Part shown: positions 16,916 to 25,749 of the stretch, in pieces
How positions within the stretch are numbered: position 1 is the first letter of the stretch
Layout: every line of letters begins with the position of its first letter
Origin: Cupriavidus malaysiensis
Lineage (GTDB): Bacteria > Pseudomonadota > Gammaproteobacteria > Burkholderiales > Burkholderiaceae
Assembly (NCBI RefSeq): GCF_001854325.1
Contig: NZ_CP017755.1
Coordinates: forward strand, 744,001-808,000
DNA length: 64,000 nucleotides
Direction: 5' to 3'
The notes under the pieces: model-generated
The model's database searches: none
What the model was told of the DNA's origin: nothing
What the model saw: the letters and a program-made list of their open reading frames with translations, nothing else
Translations under genes and position numbers: made by a program

Positions 16916-18430
16916 TCAGGGCCGGCAGGCGGCGAGCGCCTGCGCGTCCGGGCGCAGGGCCTGCCCCAGGCTTGCCAGCAGGGCCTGCAGGCCAGGCAGG
17001 TCCGCTGCCGCGCCGTAGACGTAGCGGTCAGGGCGGATCACCAGCGCAGCGGCCTGCAGCGCATCCAGGCACGCCTGCACGGGCGCGCTGCCCTCGGTGA
17101 TGACGGCGAGCGGATAGGGCAGCCGCTGCTGCAGGGCCGCCGCGGTATCGGCTGGCAGCAGGCCAGGCCTGGCCAGCACGGCGAAGGACTGCGCCGCGGC
17201 GCAGTCGAGGCGCTGTCCGTCGGCCAGCAGGGGCTGGGCGGCAACCGTGCCGCTGGCCGGCTGCGCCAGGCGCAGCGCGCTCGGGCCGAGGCGCGGGCTG
17301 AGGCTGCGCAGCAGGCGCGGCGCCGATGCCAGGGTGCGGTCGCGTTCGGCGACTTCGTCCGGGTCGCGGGCCTGGATGATACGGCCCAGCTCGACGGCCA
17401 GCCGGATGTATTCGCCGACGTGGGGCGCGCGTTCCTCCTGGTAGCTGTCGAGCAGCGTCTCCGGAGCGCCATGGCGCAGGACCGCGGCGAGCTTCCAGGC
17501 CAGGTTGGCGGCATCGCGCAGGCCGGCGCACAGGCCCTGCCCGAGGAAGGGCGGCGTCTGGTGCGCGGAGTCGCCTGCCAGCAGCAGCCGGCCGTGGCGC
17601 CAGCGCTGCGCCACCAGCGCGTGGAAGGTGTAGACCGTGGCGCGTTCGAGGTCGGCATCCTCCGGCGTCATCCAGCGCGAGATCAGCGACCAGACCGTCT
17701 CCGGCCGCGCCATCTCGGCGGCGTCCTCGCCCGCATGCAGCATGATCTCGAAGCGGCGGCGCTCGCCCACGCCGCGTACATAGGTGGCGGGGCGGGCCGG
17801 ATCGCAGAACTGCACGCTGTGGTCGCCCAGCACCGACCAGGGGCGCTTGAGCAGCGCGTCGAACACCAGCCACCGCTCATGCAGGCCCAGGTCCTCCATC
17901 TCGCTGCCGATCAGCCGGCGCACCAGCGAGCGGGCGCCATCGGCGCCGATCACGTAGGCCGCCTCGATCGCCGCGAGCCTGCCGCAGCGCAGGTCTTCGT
18001 ACCGGACCGTGGCACGCTCGGCGGCCGCTTCGATCGCGTAGACCTCGCAGCGCAGGTGGACCGTGGCCCCCGGCTGTGCGGCGAGGCGGGCGCGCAGGAT
18101 GCGTTCCAGGTCCGGCTGGTGGAAGCGATAGCTCGCATGCCAGCCCTGCGCGCCGACCTCCGGCGGCCGGGGCCAATCCACCAGCAGCTGCCCGCCGGCA
18201 TTGAGGAACTTCATGCCGGGCGACACATGGCAGGCGGCGCCGACTTCCCCGGCGACGCCGATCGCGTCGAACACCCGCATGCATTCGGCGTCGAAGTGCA
18301 CCGCCCGGGGCAGCGCATAGGGGGTTGCTTCGCGCTCCAGCACCGCGACCGACAGCCCATAGGCGGCCAGCAGGTTGGCTAGCGTGGCGCCGACCGGGCC
18401 CAGCCCGATGACTGCGACATCAAACATCAT
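16916..18430 (-). CDS. FAD-dependent aromatic hydroxylase, MhpA-like
   Basis: A 504-residue class A flavoprotein monooxygenase. The FAD-binding GxGxxG is in VIGLGPVGATLANLLA near the N-terminus, the DG motif in VIGADGARSLVRRLIG, and the GD motif in LLLAGDSAHQTPPFLGQG. Overall it most resembles 3-(3-hydroxyphenyl)propionate hydroxylase (MhpA), which ortho-hydroxylates a phenol to a catechol using NADH and oxygen. The ATG at 18430 (MMFDVAV) is chosen because the Rossmann fold starts there. It heads the minus-strand operon and is divergent from a VOC gene that could be the ring-cleavage partner. The true substrate is unknown. Confidence 0.85.
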   Translation of the reverse strand: MMFDVAVIGLGPVGATLANLLAAYGLSVAVLEREATPYALPRAVHFDAECMRVFDAIGVAGEVGAACHVSPGMKFLNAGGQLLVDWPRPPEVGAQGWHASYRFHQPDLERILRARLAAQPGATVHLRCEVYAIEAAAERATVRYEDLRCGRLAAIEAAYVIGADGARSLVRRLIGSEMEDLGLHERWLVFDALLKRPWSVLGDHSVQFCDPARPATYVRGVGERRRFEIMLHAGEDAAEMARPETVWSLISRWMTPEDADLERATVYTFHALVAQRWRHGRLLLAGDSAHQTPPFLGQGLCAGLRDAANLAWKLAAVLRHGAPETLLDSYQEERAPHVGEYIRLAVELGRIIQARDPDEVAERDRTLASAPRLLRSLSPRLGPSALRLAQPASGTVAAQPLLADGQRLDCAAAQSFAVLARPGLLPADTAAALQQRLPYPLAVITEGSAPVQACLDALQAAALVIRPDRYVYGAAADLPGLQALLASLGQALRPDAQALAACRP

Positions 18431-18454
18431 GCACCGTCTCCGTATTCGTCTACT

Positions 18455-18521
18455 ATCACAATGCGATAACAATACACAATTGATAGGATCTAAGTCAATG
18501 TAAACGTGCTAAAGTATCAAT
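18455..18521. promoter_or_regulatory. AT-rich divergent promoter/operator region
   Basis: A sharp AT-rich island between the divergent hydroxylase and VOC genes. On the minus strand TTGACT (18498-18493) is followed by TGTATT after 16 bases or TATTGT after 18, a fair sigma-70 promoter for the hydroxylase operon. Inverted repeats ATTGATA (18479-18485) and TATCAAT (18515-18521) flank the start region, and TATC-N7-GATA lies at 18454-18468. These are candidate sites for the IclR regulator encoded downstream; binding is inferred. Confidence 0.5.
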
Positions 18522-18545
18522 ATACGATTCCAAAGGAGATCATTG

Positions 18546-19094
18546 ATGCGCCCGGGACTGAGCTTCAGCCATGTCGGCCTCTATGTCAGGGAGCTGGCGG
18601 CCATGACCCGCTTCTATACGGAGCTGCTCGAATTCACCATCACGGACTCCGGCCAGTTGAGCGGGCCGCATGGTCCGGTGGAGCTGGTGTTCCTCAGCCG
18701 CGACCCGGACGAGCACCACCAGATCGTGCTGGCCACCGGACGGCCGGAGCACATCGATTTCAACGTCATCAACCAGGTCTCGCTGCGGGCCGACAGCCTC
18801 GCCACGCTGAAGGCGCTGTACGGGCGCCTGGCGGCGGCCGGCGCGACGGACATCCAGCCGATCACGCACGGCAACGCCGTCTCGGTCTATGCGCGCGACC
18901 CCGAGGGCAACCGTCTCGAACTGTTTGTCGATACGCCGTGGTACGTCAGCCAGCCGATGCGGGTGCCGCTGGACTTCTCGCTGGACGACGGCGTGCTGAT
19001 GGAGGTGGTGGAGAAGCACGCGCGAGCGCTGCCGGGATTCGAGCCGCGGGCGGCCTGGCGGGCGCGCATGGCCGCGAAGATGGGCGTGGCCTGA
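18546..19094 (+). CDS. VOC-family protein, probable extradiol ring-cleavage dioxygenase
   Basis: A 182-residue single-domain VOC protein. The possible metal ligands are His in FSHVGLYV (about residue 9), His in DEHHQIVL (about 59) and Glu in PEGNRLELF (about 124), matching the 2-His-1-carboxylate pattern of small extradiol dioxygenases and glyoxalases. A strong AAAGGAG site precedes the ATG at 18546. Divergent from an aromatic hydroxylase and near a FAH hydrolase, it is best read as a catechol-type ring-cleaving dioxygenase. It is shorter than classical two-domain enzymes, and a glyoxalase or isomerase role cannot be excluded. Confidence 0.72.
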   Translation: MRPGLSFSHVGLYVRELAAMTRFYTELLEFTITDSGQLSGPHGPVELVFLSRDPDEHHQIVLATGRPEHIDFNVINQVSLRADSLATLKALYGRLAAAGATDIQPITHGNAVSVYARDPEGNRLELFVDTPWYVSQPMRVPLDFSLDDGVLMEVVEKHARALPGFEPRAAWRARMAAKMGVA

Positions 19095-19209
19095 CCTGGG
19101 TGGCGGAGGGCGCAGGGGCAGCGGGGGCGCCAGGCGCTTTCGCTACAATGCGGGCTGTTCCCGGGCGGGCCTGCCCCCGCCCGCCGTCCTGTCCTCCGGC
19201 ACCGCTTCC

Positions 19210-19977
19210 ATGTCCAGCTCCTCCAAGATGCTCTCGATCCTCGACCTCTTCTCGGTCGAGAGTCCGGTGTGGTCATCGGATGCCATCTGCGGGGTGATCG
19301 GTTGCTCGGCGCCGACGGGCTATCGCTACCTGCGCGAACTGGTGGAAGCCGGCCTGCTGTCCCGCCTGGGCAACGGCAGCTATACGCTGGGGCCGAGGGT
19401 CATGACGCTGGACTACCAGCTGCGCACGGTCGACCCGTTCTTCCGCATCGGGCAGCCCCTGATGCGCGAGTTGTCGGAGCAGACCGGCTGCGATTGCGTG
19501 ATGACGCGCATCTTCGACGAGGAGATCGTCGACACCCACCGCGAAAGCGCCGGCGGCGGCCTGGATCTCGCCTATGGCAGGGGCCGTCCGCGTCCGCTCT
19601 TCAAGGGGGCCGCGCCCAAGGTCATCCTGGCGACGCAGACACGGCCGCGGCTTGCGCGGCTGTTCGAAAAGCATGCCGCCGAGATCCGCGAGGCGGGCAT
19701 GGGGACGGACTTCGAGGCGTTCTGGCGCGGCATGCAAGCGATCCGCAAGGCCGGCTACTACGTATCGCGCGGCGAACTGGAACCGCAGATGAGCTCGCTC
19801 GGGGTTCCGCTGTTCGCCTCCGGTGCCCAGGCCATCGGCGCCTTGGGGCTGGTGGCGCCGCTCAGCCGCTTCGAATTCATGGATCAGGCCAAGCTGCTGG
19901 AGCGCCTGCAGGCGACGGCGCAGAAGATATCCGGCACCGTCGCCGAGCAGGCGGTGAGCGACCAGGCGGACGGCTAG
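19210..19977 (+). CDS. IclR-family regulator
   Basis: A 255-residue IclR regulator. The winged HTH occupies about residues 1-65 (MLSILDLFS; SAPTGYRYLRELVEAGLL), followed by the effector-binding domain with GRPRPLFKGAAPKVILAT and SSLGVPLFASGAQAIGALGLV. It has a shorter N-terminus than usual, starting almost directly at the HTH. It follows the VOC gene after 115 bases on the same strand, facing the minus-strand carboxylase operon. It most likely controls the hydroxylase/VOC divergent promoter. The effector is unknown. Confidence 0.87.
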   Translation: MSSSSKMLSILDLFSVESPVWSSDAICGVIGCSAPTGYRYLRELVEAGLLSRLGNGSYTLGPRVMTLDYQLRTVDPFFRIGQPLMRELSEQTGCDCVMTRIFDEEIVDTHRESAGGGLDLAYGRGRPRPLFKGAAPKVILATQTRPRLARLFEKHAAEIREAGMGTDFEAFWRGMQAIRKAGYYVSRGELEPQMSSLGVPLFASGAQAIGALGLVAPLSRFEFMDQAKLLERLQATAQKISGTVAEQAVSDQADG

Positions 19978-20011
19978 GCGAACGGCCGGGCGCGCGCCGC
20001 GCGCGGCCGGC

Positions 20012-20233
20012 TCAGGGCGTGACGACGGCGACCACGTCGCCCTCGGTCACGCTGTCGCCTTCGGCCACGCTGAGCCGGCCCACCCGGCCGGCGACCGGTG
20101 CTTCCACCGGGATCTCCATCTTCATCGATTCCAGCACCATGATGGCCTCGCCGGCCACCACGCTGTCGCCCTCCTGCTTCTCGATCTTCCAGACCTTGCC
20201 GGTCACGATCGCTTCCACATTGGTCGTTGCCAT
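20012..20233 (-). CDS. biotin carboxyl carrier protein
   Basis: A 73-residue biotinyl/lipoyl domain protein. The biotinylation motif ESMKMEIPV places the modified Lys at residue 38. The whole protein is one hammerhead domain with no Ala/Pro-rich linker, as in stand-alone carriers of acyl-CoA carboxylases or decarboxylases. It carries carboxyl-biotin to the carboxyltransferase encoded 60 bases upstream in the same operon. It is the last gene of the minus-strand ABC/ligase/carboxylase operon. No biotin carboxylase gene is in the window, so the charging partner must be encoded elsewhere or the complex runs in the decarboxylating direction. Confidence 0.9.
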   Translation of the reverse strand: MATTNVEAIVTGKVWKIEKQEGDSVVAGEAIMVLESMKMEIPVEAPVAGRVGRLSVAEGDSVTEGDVVAVVTP

Positions 20234-20293
20234 ATTGTGTTCTCCCTTTGTCCTGGTGGTATTGCGGGTTCCTGCCGTGCCGGCGGGCCCGGC

Positions 20294-21847
20294 TCAGAAA
20301 TTGGTCGGCCAGGTGGCCAGGTGATGCTTGCCGATGCCGCCCGCGCGCTCGCCGCGGGCCAGCTCCAGCGTGCGCACCAGGGTGGCGCGCGTGGCTTCGG
20401 GCGCGATCACGTCGTCGAGATGGCCCAGCCCGGCGGCACGCCAGGGCGCGCTGGCGCTGCGCAGTTCCTCGTAGAGCCTGGCCTTCTCCTCGCGGTCGTG
20501 GGCGGCGTCGCCGCTGGACGGGCGCAGCACGTTGACCGCCACCTCGGGCGACATGAAGCTGATGTCGGCGCCAGGCCAGGCGAACACGAAATCGGCGTCC
20601 ATGCCGCTGCCGGCGAGGTTGGAGTAGGCCATGCCGTAGGACTTGCGGATGACCACTGCCACCTTGGGTACCGTGGCCAGCGCCAGCGCTTCGACGAAGT
20701 TGATGATCTTGCCGGGCATGCGCTTGTGCTCGGCGGCCTTGCCGACGAAGAAGCCCGGCGTGTCGTGCAGGAACAGCAGCGGGATGTTGAAGGAGTCGCA
20801 CAGGCAGATGAAGCTGGTGCACTTGTCGCAGCCGTCCGGGCCCATCGCGCCCGCCGAGTAGAGCGGATTGCTGGCGATGATGCCGACGGTCTGCCCGTCG
20901 AGCCGCGCCAGGCAGGTGATCACGCTGCGGTCGAACTCGGGCTTGAGCTCGAACAGCTCGCGGTCGTCGACCAGCACGCGCAGCACTTCCCGCATGTCAT
21001 AGGCGCGCCGCGGCGCATCCGGCACCAGCTTGCCGAGCCCGGCCTGGCGCGCGGCGATCGCCTCGGCCGTCTCGCGCGGCGCGCGTGCCGGCGGCAGCGC
21101 GCCGGCGTGCGAGGGCAGGTAGGCGAGGAAGTCGCGGATCAGTTGCAGGCAGCCTGCCTCGTCCTCGGCCACGCGGTCGACCAGGCCGGTGGTGCGTGCA
21201 TGGAGCTGCCAGCCGCCCAGTTCCTCGTTGCTGACCTTCTCGCCCGTGGCGATTTCCAGCACGCGCGGTCCCGACACGGCCATGCAGCTGCCTTTAGCCT
21301 GCACCACGAAGTCGGCGAAGGCGGCGTGCCAGGAGGGGCTGCCGAAGCATTCGCCGAGGATGGCAGCGGCCATCGGCACCTGGCGCACGCGCCGCGCCAG
21401 GCTGGTGCCGACCGTCATCGAGCTGAGGCCGTCCGAACCCTGGATGTCGGGCAGGCGGGCGCCGCCGGCCTCGCCCAGGTTGACGATGGGGTAGCCCTTG
21501 TCGAGCGCCAGCTTGACGAGCTGGCGCGACTTGCGGCTGCCGACGCGGCCGCCGGTGCCGGCCAGCACCGAGACGTCGTCGGCCTTGACCACCACCGGGC
21601 GGCCGTCGATGCGGCCGACGCCGCAGACCTTGCCATCGGCCGGCGTCTTGCCTTCCATGCCGGGCACGTCCGAGTGGTTGAGCATGCCGAGCTCGAAGAA
21701 GCTGTCGGCGTCGAGCAGGGCGGCGATGCGCTCGCGCGCGTTGAGCGCGCCGCGCGCGCGGATGCGCGCGAGCTTGTCCGGGCCGCCCATCTGCGCTGCC
21801 TGCGCCTTGCGCAGCGCCAGGTCTTCGGCGGGGTTGTGCACGTTCAT
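20294..21847 (-). CDS. acyl-CoA carboxylase carboxyltransferase subunit
   Basis: A 517-residue carboxyltransferase with two crotonase-fold halves, as in propionyl-, methylcrotonyl- and geranyl-CoA carboxylase beta subunits. The N-terminal half has ALNARERIAALLDADSFFE and GGRVGSRKSRQLVKLA; the C-terminal half has DTPGFFVGKAAEHKRMPG and YGMAYSNLAGSGMDADF. It moves CO2 between carboxybiotin and an acyl-CoA. The partner biotin carrier follows immediately; the acyl-CoA ligase gene precedes it by 34 bases, which suggests that an imported acid is activated and then carboxylated or decarboxylated. The substrate cannot be read. Confidence 0.88.
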   Translation of the reverse strand: MNVHNPAEDLALRKAQAAQMGGPDKLARIRARGALNARERIAALLDADSFFELGMLNHSDVPGMEGKTPADGKVCGVGRIDGRPVVVKADDVSVLAGTGGRVGSRKSRQLVKLALDKGYPIVNLGEAGGARLPDIQGSDGLSSMTVGTSLARRVRQVPMAAAILGECFGSPSWHAAFADFVVQAKGSCMAVSGPRVLEIATGEKVSNEELGGWQLHARTTGLVDRVAEDEAGCLQLIRDFLAYLPSHAGALPPARAPRETAEAIAARQAGLGKLVPDAPRRAYDMREVLRVLVDDRELFELKPEFDRSVITCLARLDGQTVGIIASNPLYSAGAMGPDGCDKCTSFICLCDSFNIPLLFLHDTPGFFVGKAAEHKRMPGKIINFVEALALATVPKVAVVIRKSYGMAYSNLAGSGMDADFVFAWPGADISFMSPEVAVNVLRPSSGDAAHDREEKARLYEELRSASAPWRAAGLGHLDDVIAPEATRATLVRTLELARGERAGGIGKHHLATWPTNF

Positions 21848-21881
21848 GGGGATTCTCGATCGGGTTCGATGGGGAGGGGGT

Positions 21882-23645
21882 TCAGTCCAGCTGGCTGGCC
21901 AGTTCGTGCTTCTTGACCTTGCCGGTGGCTGTCATCGGCAGGGCGCTGACGAAGCGGATCTCCGGCACCTTGTAGGTGGCCATGTTCTGCCGGCACCACT
22001 GCGTCAGTTCGGCCTCGGTGACGGTGCCGGCCAGTTCCGGGTGCAGCAGGATGAAGGCCACGGGCACCTGGCCGCGCTCGGCATCCTCGCGGCCGATCAC
22101 GCCCGAGCCGACCACGGCCGGGTGCTGGCCCAGCAAGGCCTCGATCTCGGCGGGGAACACGCTCATGCCCTTGACCTTGAGCATTTCCTTGCGCCGGCCG
22201 AGGAAGTGCAGATAGCCCTGTTCGTCGTAGACGCCGATGTCGCCGGTATGGAACCAGCCGCCACGGATCGATTCGGCGCTGGCCTCGGGCTTGTTCCAGT
22301 AGCCCTTGAGCAGCGACGGCGTGCTGACCACGATCTCGCCCTCCTGTCCGGGCGGCAGCAGCGCGCCGCTGTCGAAGTCGCAGATCTTGATGCGGGTGCC
22401 GGGCATGGGAATGCCGACGAAGACGGGCTGGCCCTTGAGGTCCATGTCGTCCTCCTGCATGCCGGTGGTGAAGGTATCGCTGGTGTGGGTCTCGGTCATG
22501 CCCCAGGCACCCTCGGCCATCACCGTGCCGGTCAGCGCCAGCCAGCGGCGGCGGAACGCCGGGTTGACCTTCTTGACGAAGGACGAGACGCGCGTGGCGG
22601 CGAGCGAGCGCAGGTCATAGCGGCCGGCGTCGGCATGGTTCATCAGCTCGTCGGCGTTGTCCACCAGCATCACGGTGCGGCGGACCCGGTAGCGCTCGAT
22701 GGCGGCCATCACTCCGACCGGATCCCAGCGTGCCAGCAGCACCAGCGTGCCGCCGCTGAAGATCGGGTAGATCAGGCCGATGTTCTCGCCGGCGATCCAG
22801 AACATCGACATGAAGTTCAGCGAGACCTCGTCGGGCGCGGCGCCGTGGCGGTCCGGCGCCAGCATGCCGGACATGGTGCAGCCGGTGGCGGCGGTGTAGA
22901 GCATGTCGCGCTGGGTGTGCACGCAGCCCTTGGGCATGCCGGTGGTGCCGCCGGTGTAGTTGAGCGCGGCGACCGCGTCGAGGTCGGGTGCCACCTGCGG
23001 CGGGGCGGCGCTGCAGGTCGCCAGGGCCGGCATCAGGTCGATGGTGCCGGGCGGCACCACGCGCGGGGTGTCGATGCTGTCGGGGACCGGCAGCGTGGGC
23101 CGGGCCGGCAGCAGGTCGCGATAGCCGGTGACGAAGACCGTGCGCACGCCGGTGCGCGCCTGCACCGCCAGCGCCAGCGGGGCCAGCTGGTCGAGCACCA
23201 GCAGCGTCTGCGCGCCGGCGTCGTTCAGTTCATAGACCAGCTCCTGCTCCTTGAAGAGCGGGTTGACCGGCACGTGCACCGCGCCCAGCTTGAGGATGCC
23301 GTAGAAGGCGATGTGGAACTGCGGGCAGTTGCCCAGCATCACGGCGACGCGGTCGCCGGGGCGCACGCCGTGGGCGTGCAGCAGGGCGGCGAAGCGGTCG
23401 CTGTAGTCGTCCAACTCGCGGTAGCTGAGCTCGCTGCCGTAGAAGACGATGGCGCGGTGGTCGGGGCGCTCCCTGGCCCAGGCGCGCAGGTAGCCGGTCA
23501 GCGCGATCTCGCCATGCGGGTAGATCGGCGCGCGCGGCACGCCGGCGGGCCAGTTGCGTTGCTGCAGGGCTTCGAGCTGCGAGAAGAAGGCGGCTTCGGC
23601 GGGAGTGGACACCGGAGGGCGGTGGCCGGCGGCAGCGGAGGTCAT
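21882..23645 (-). CDS. AMP-dependent acyl-CoA synthetase
   Basis: A 587-residue ANL-superfamily ligase that activates a carboxylic acid with ATP and CoA. Motifs in order: the P-loop YTGGTTGMPKGCVHTQRD, the A5 region AEGAWGMTETHTSDTF, the hinge region GWFHTGDIGVYDEQG with GRRKEMLKVKGMSVFPAEIE, and the C-terminal catalytic Lys in MTATGKVKKHEL. The ATG at 23645 overlaps the stop of the upstream ABC ATPase gene (ATGA), linking ligation directly to import. The longer frame upstream is antisense-type noise inside the ABC genes. The acid is unknown but should be what the ABC system imports. Confidence 0.9.
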   Translation of the reverse strand: MTSAAAGHRPPVSTPAEAAFFSQLEALQQRNWPAGVPRAPIYPHGEIALTGYLRAWARERPDHRAIVFYGSELSYRELDDYSDRFAALLHAHGVRPGDRVAVMLGNCPQFHIAFYGILKLGAVHVPVNPLFKEQELVYELNDAGAQTLLVLDQLAPLALAVQARTGVRTVFVTGYRDLLPARPTLPVPDSIDTPRVVPPGTIDLMPALATCSAAPPQVAPDLDAVAALNYTGGTTGMPKGCVHTQRDMLYTAATGCTMSGMLAPDRHGAAPDEVSLNFMSMFWIAGENIGLIYPIFSGGTLVLLARWDPVGVMAAIERYRVRRTVMLVDNADELMNHADAGRYDLRSLAATRVSSFVKKVNPAFRRRWLALTGTVMAEGAWGMTETHTSDTFTTGMQEDDMDLKGQPVFVGIPMPGTRIKICDFDSGALLPPGQEGEIVVSTPSLLKGYWNKPEASAESIRGGWFHTGDIGVYDEQGYLHFLGRRKEMLKVKGMSVFPAEIEALLGQHPAVVGSGVIGREDAERGQVPVAFILLHPELAGTVTEAELTQWCRQNMATYKVPEIRFVSALPMTATGKVKKHELASQLD

Positions 23646-24694
23646 GACGCGATCAGCTCCTGTTTCGGTTGGGTGGCGGAAGGCGGGGCGCCCGCGGCGG
23701 CGAGCAGGTGGCAGGCCGCCAGGTGGGGCGGCCCGGCATTGCCGGCGGCGGCGTCGGTGGCATCGGCGGCATCGAGGCGCTGTAGCACTGGTACCTGTTC
23801 GGCACAGCGCGGCAGGGCATGCGGGCAGCGCGGATGGAACTTGCAGCCCGGTGGCGGCTGCAGGGCGGAGCCGATCTCGCCGTGGATCAGGCCTTCGGCG
23901 GGCTGGTGGTCGGGGTCCGGGCGCGGCGCAGAGCCCAGCAGCGCCTGCGTATAGGGATGGCGCGGCGCGCCGAACACGGCGGTGCTGGCGCCGCTTTCGG
24001 CCAGCGCGCCCAGGTACATCACGCCGACCGCCGAGCTGAAGTGCTCGACCAGCGCGAGGTCGTGGGCGATCACCAGGTAGGCCAGGCCGAAGGCCAGCTG
24101 GATGTCGGCCAGCAGGTTGACGATCTGCGCGCGGATGGAGACGTCCAGCGCCGAGGTGGGCTCGTCGAGCACGATCAGCCGCGGGCGCAGCGCCAGCGCG
24201 CGCGCCACCGCGATGCGCTGGCGCTGGCCGCCGCTGAACTCGTGCGGATAGAGGTCGAGCGCGCCGGCGGGCAGGCCGACGATGTCGAGCAGTTCCGCCA
24301 GCTTGGCGCGCAGCGCATCGCGGCTGCCGGCTTCGCCGTGCGCCAGCAGCGGCTCGGCCAGCAGGGTGCGCACCTTCAGGCGCGGGTTGAGCGACGAGGA
24401 CGGATCCTGGAACACCGCCTGCACCTGGCGCCGGTAGCGCATCGTGCCGGCGCGGTCGAGCGCCAGCACGTCCTCGCCGTCGAAGCGGATGGCGCCGCCG
24501 TTGGGGCGTTCCAGCAACAGCAGCAGGCGCGCGATGGTGGTCTTGCCGCAGCCGGACTCGCCCACCAGGGCGAAGGTCTGGCCGGCACCGACGGCGAAGC
24601 TGACGCCGTCCACCGCGCGCACCGTGCCGCCGCCGCGGGCGGGGAAGTGCTTCTTCAGGTTGTCGACTTCGAGCAGCATGCCGGCCTCCTTCAT
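23642..24694 (-). CDS. peptide-type ABC transporter ATPase (DppF/OppF type)
   Basis: A 350-residue ATPase of the oligopeptide/dipeptide/nickel uptake family. Walker A is ALVGESGCGKTTIARLL, the signature motif EFSGGQRQRIAVARAL, and Walker [16 protein letters not shown]. The C-terminal extension CKFHPRCPHALPRC carries the Cys pattern typical of Opp/Dpp ATPases, some of which bind an Fe-S cluster. It powers the permease with its partner ATPase at the inner membrane. Both its start and stop overlap neighbours by four bases. Confidence 0.92.
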   Translation of the reverse strand: MKEAGMLLEVDNLKKHFPARGGGTVRAVDGVSFAVGAGQTFALVGESGCGKTTIARLLLLLERPNGGAIRFDGEDVLALDRAGTMRYRRQVQAVFQDPSSSLNPRLKVRTLLAEPLLAHGEAGSRDALRAKLAELLDIVGLPAGALDLYPHEFSGGQRQRIAVARALALRPRLIVLDEPTSALDVSIRAQIVNLLADIQLAFGLAYLVIAHDLALVEHFSSAVGVMYLGALAESGASTAVFGAPRHPYTQALLGSAPRPDPDHQPAEGLIHGEIGSALQPPPGCKFHPRCPHALPRCAEQVPVLQRLDAADATDAAAGNAGPPHLAACHLLAAAGAPPSATQPKQELIAS

Positions 24695-25749
24695 GTGCCC
24701 TGGGCCAGCCAGCAGCTGACCTTGTGGCCGGGCGCCAGTTCGACTTCCGGCGGATAGGCGTCCTCGCACAGCGGCTTGCGCTGCGGGCAGCGCGCCGCGA
24801 AGCGGCAGCCCTTGGGCGGGTCGACCAGGCTGGGCGGGGTGCCGGGAATGGCGAACAGGCGTTCCTGGCGGCGGCCGAAATGGGGGATCGCGCGGAACAG
24901 CGCCTGGGTGTAAGGGTGGGCCGGCTCGCGGTAGAGGGTGCGTACGTCGGCGGTCTCGACGATGCGCCCGGCATACATCACCGCCACGCGGTGGCAGAGG
25001 CTGGCGGCCACGCCCAGGTCGTGGGTGATCAGGATGATGCCGACCCCGGTCTTCTGCTGGATGTCGCGGAACAGCGCCATCATCTGCACCTGGATGGTCA
25101 CGTCCAGCGCCGAGGTGGGCTCGTCGGCCACCAGCAGGCGTGGCGCGCCGGCGATGGCCATGGCGGTGACCACGCGTTGCCGCATGCCGCCGCTGAACTG
25201 ATGGGGGTAGTCGTCCAGCCGTGTCGCGGGCGAGGGGATGTGCACGCGTTCCAGCACCTCGGCGGCATGGCGGCGGTTGTCGGCGCGGCCGTGCGTCAGG
25301 CCGTGGTAGCGGCCGGGCGCGCCGACCTGGTCGCCGACGGTGAAGACCGGGTTGAGCGAGGTCAGCGGATCCTGCGAGACCATGGCGATCTTGCGTCCGC
25401 GGTAGACGCGGCTCATGGTGGCCTCGGGCAGCTGCAGCAGTTCCACGCCGTCCAGGCGCACGCTGCCGCCGAGCGCCACGCCGCCCTGGCGCGGCAGCAG
25501 CCGCATGATGGAGAGGATGGTCATCGACTTGCCCGAGCCGGATTCGCCGACCACGCCCAGCGTCTCGCCGGCATCGACCTGCAGGTCGACACCGTCCACG
25601 GCGCGCACCGTGCCGCGCTTCAGGCGCAGGTGGGTGGTCAGGCCGCGCACCGACAGCATCGGTTCCGCTGTGCCCGCCCCGCCGGTGGATGGCGCCGCGG
25701 TCCGCGCGCGGGCCGTCGCCTCGGCGGCGGAAGAAAGGGATTCGCTCAT
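24691..25749 (-). CDS. peptide-type ABC transporter ATPase (DppD/OppD type)
   Basis: A 352-residue ATPase paired with the one that follows. Walker A is [18 protein letters not shown], the signature [16 protein letters not shown], Walker [16 protein letters not shown]. The C-terminal [14 protein letters not shown] segment is typical of OppD. The ATG at 25749 overlaps the permease stop (ATGA) and has GGAGGCAGCT upstream; an upstream frame reaching 25854 is out of register with the permease gene and not used. The N-terminal ~30 residues are a poorly conserved Ala/Ser/Thr-rich extension. Confidence 0.92.
   Translation of the reverse strand: MSESLSSAAEATARARTAAPSTGGAGTAEPMLSVRGLTTHLRLKRGTVRAVDGVDLQVDAGETLGVVGESGSGKSMTILSIMRLLPRQGGVALGGSVRLDGVELLQLPEATMSRVYRGRKIAMVSQDPLTSLNPVFTVGDQVGAPGRYHGLTHGRADNRRHAAEVLERVHIPSPATRLDDYPHQFSGGMRQRVVTAMAIAGAPRLLVADEPTSALDVTIQVQMMALFRDIQQKTGVGIILITHDLGVAASLCHRVAVMYAGRIVETADVRTLYREPAHPYTQALFRAIPHFGRRQERLFAIPGTPPSLVDPPKGCRFAARCPQRKPLCEDAYPPEVELAPGHKVSCWLAQGT

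Noticed and set aside
21498..23954. 818-residue plus-strand open frame opposite the carboxyltransferase, ligase and ABC genes
   Set aside because: Crosses three real genes and has no domain; shadow frame.
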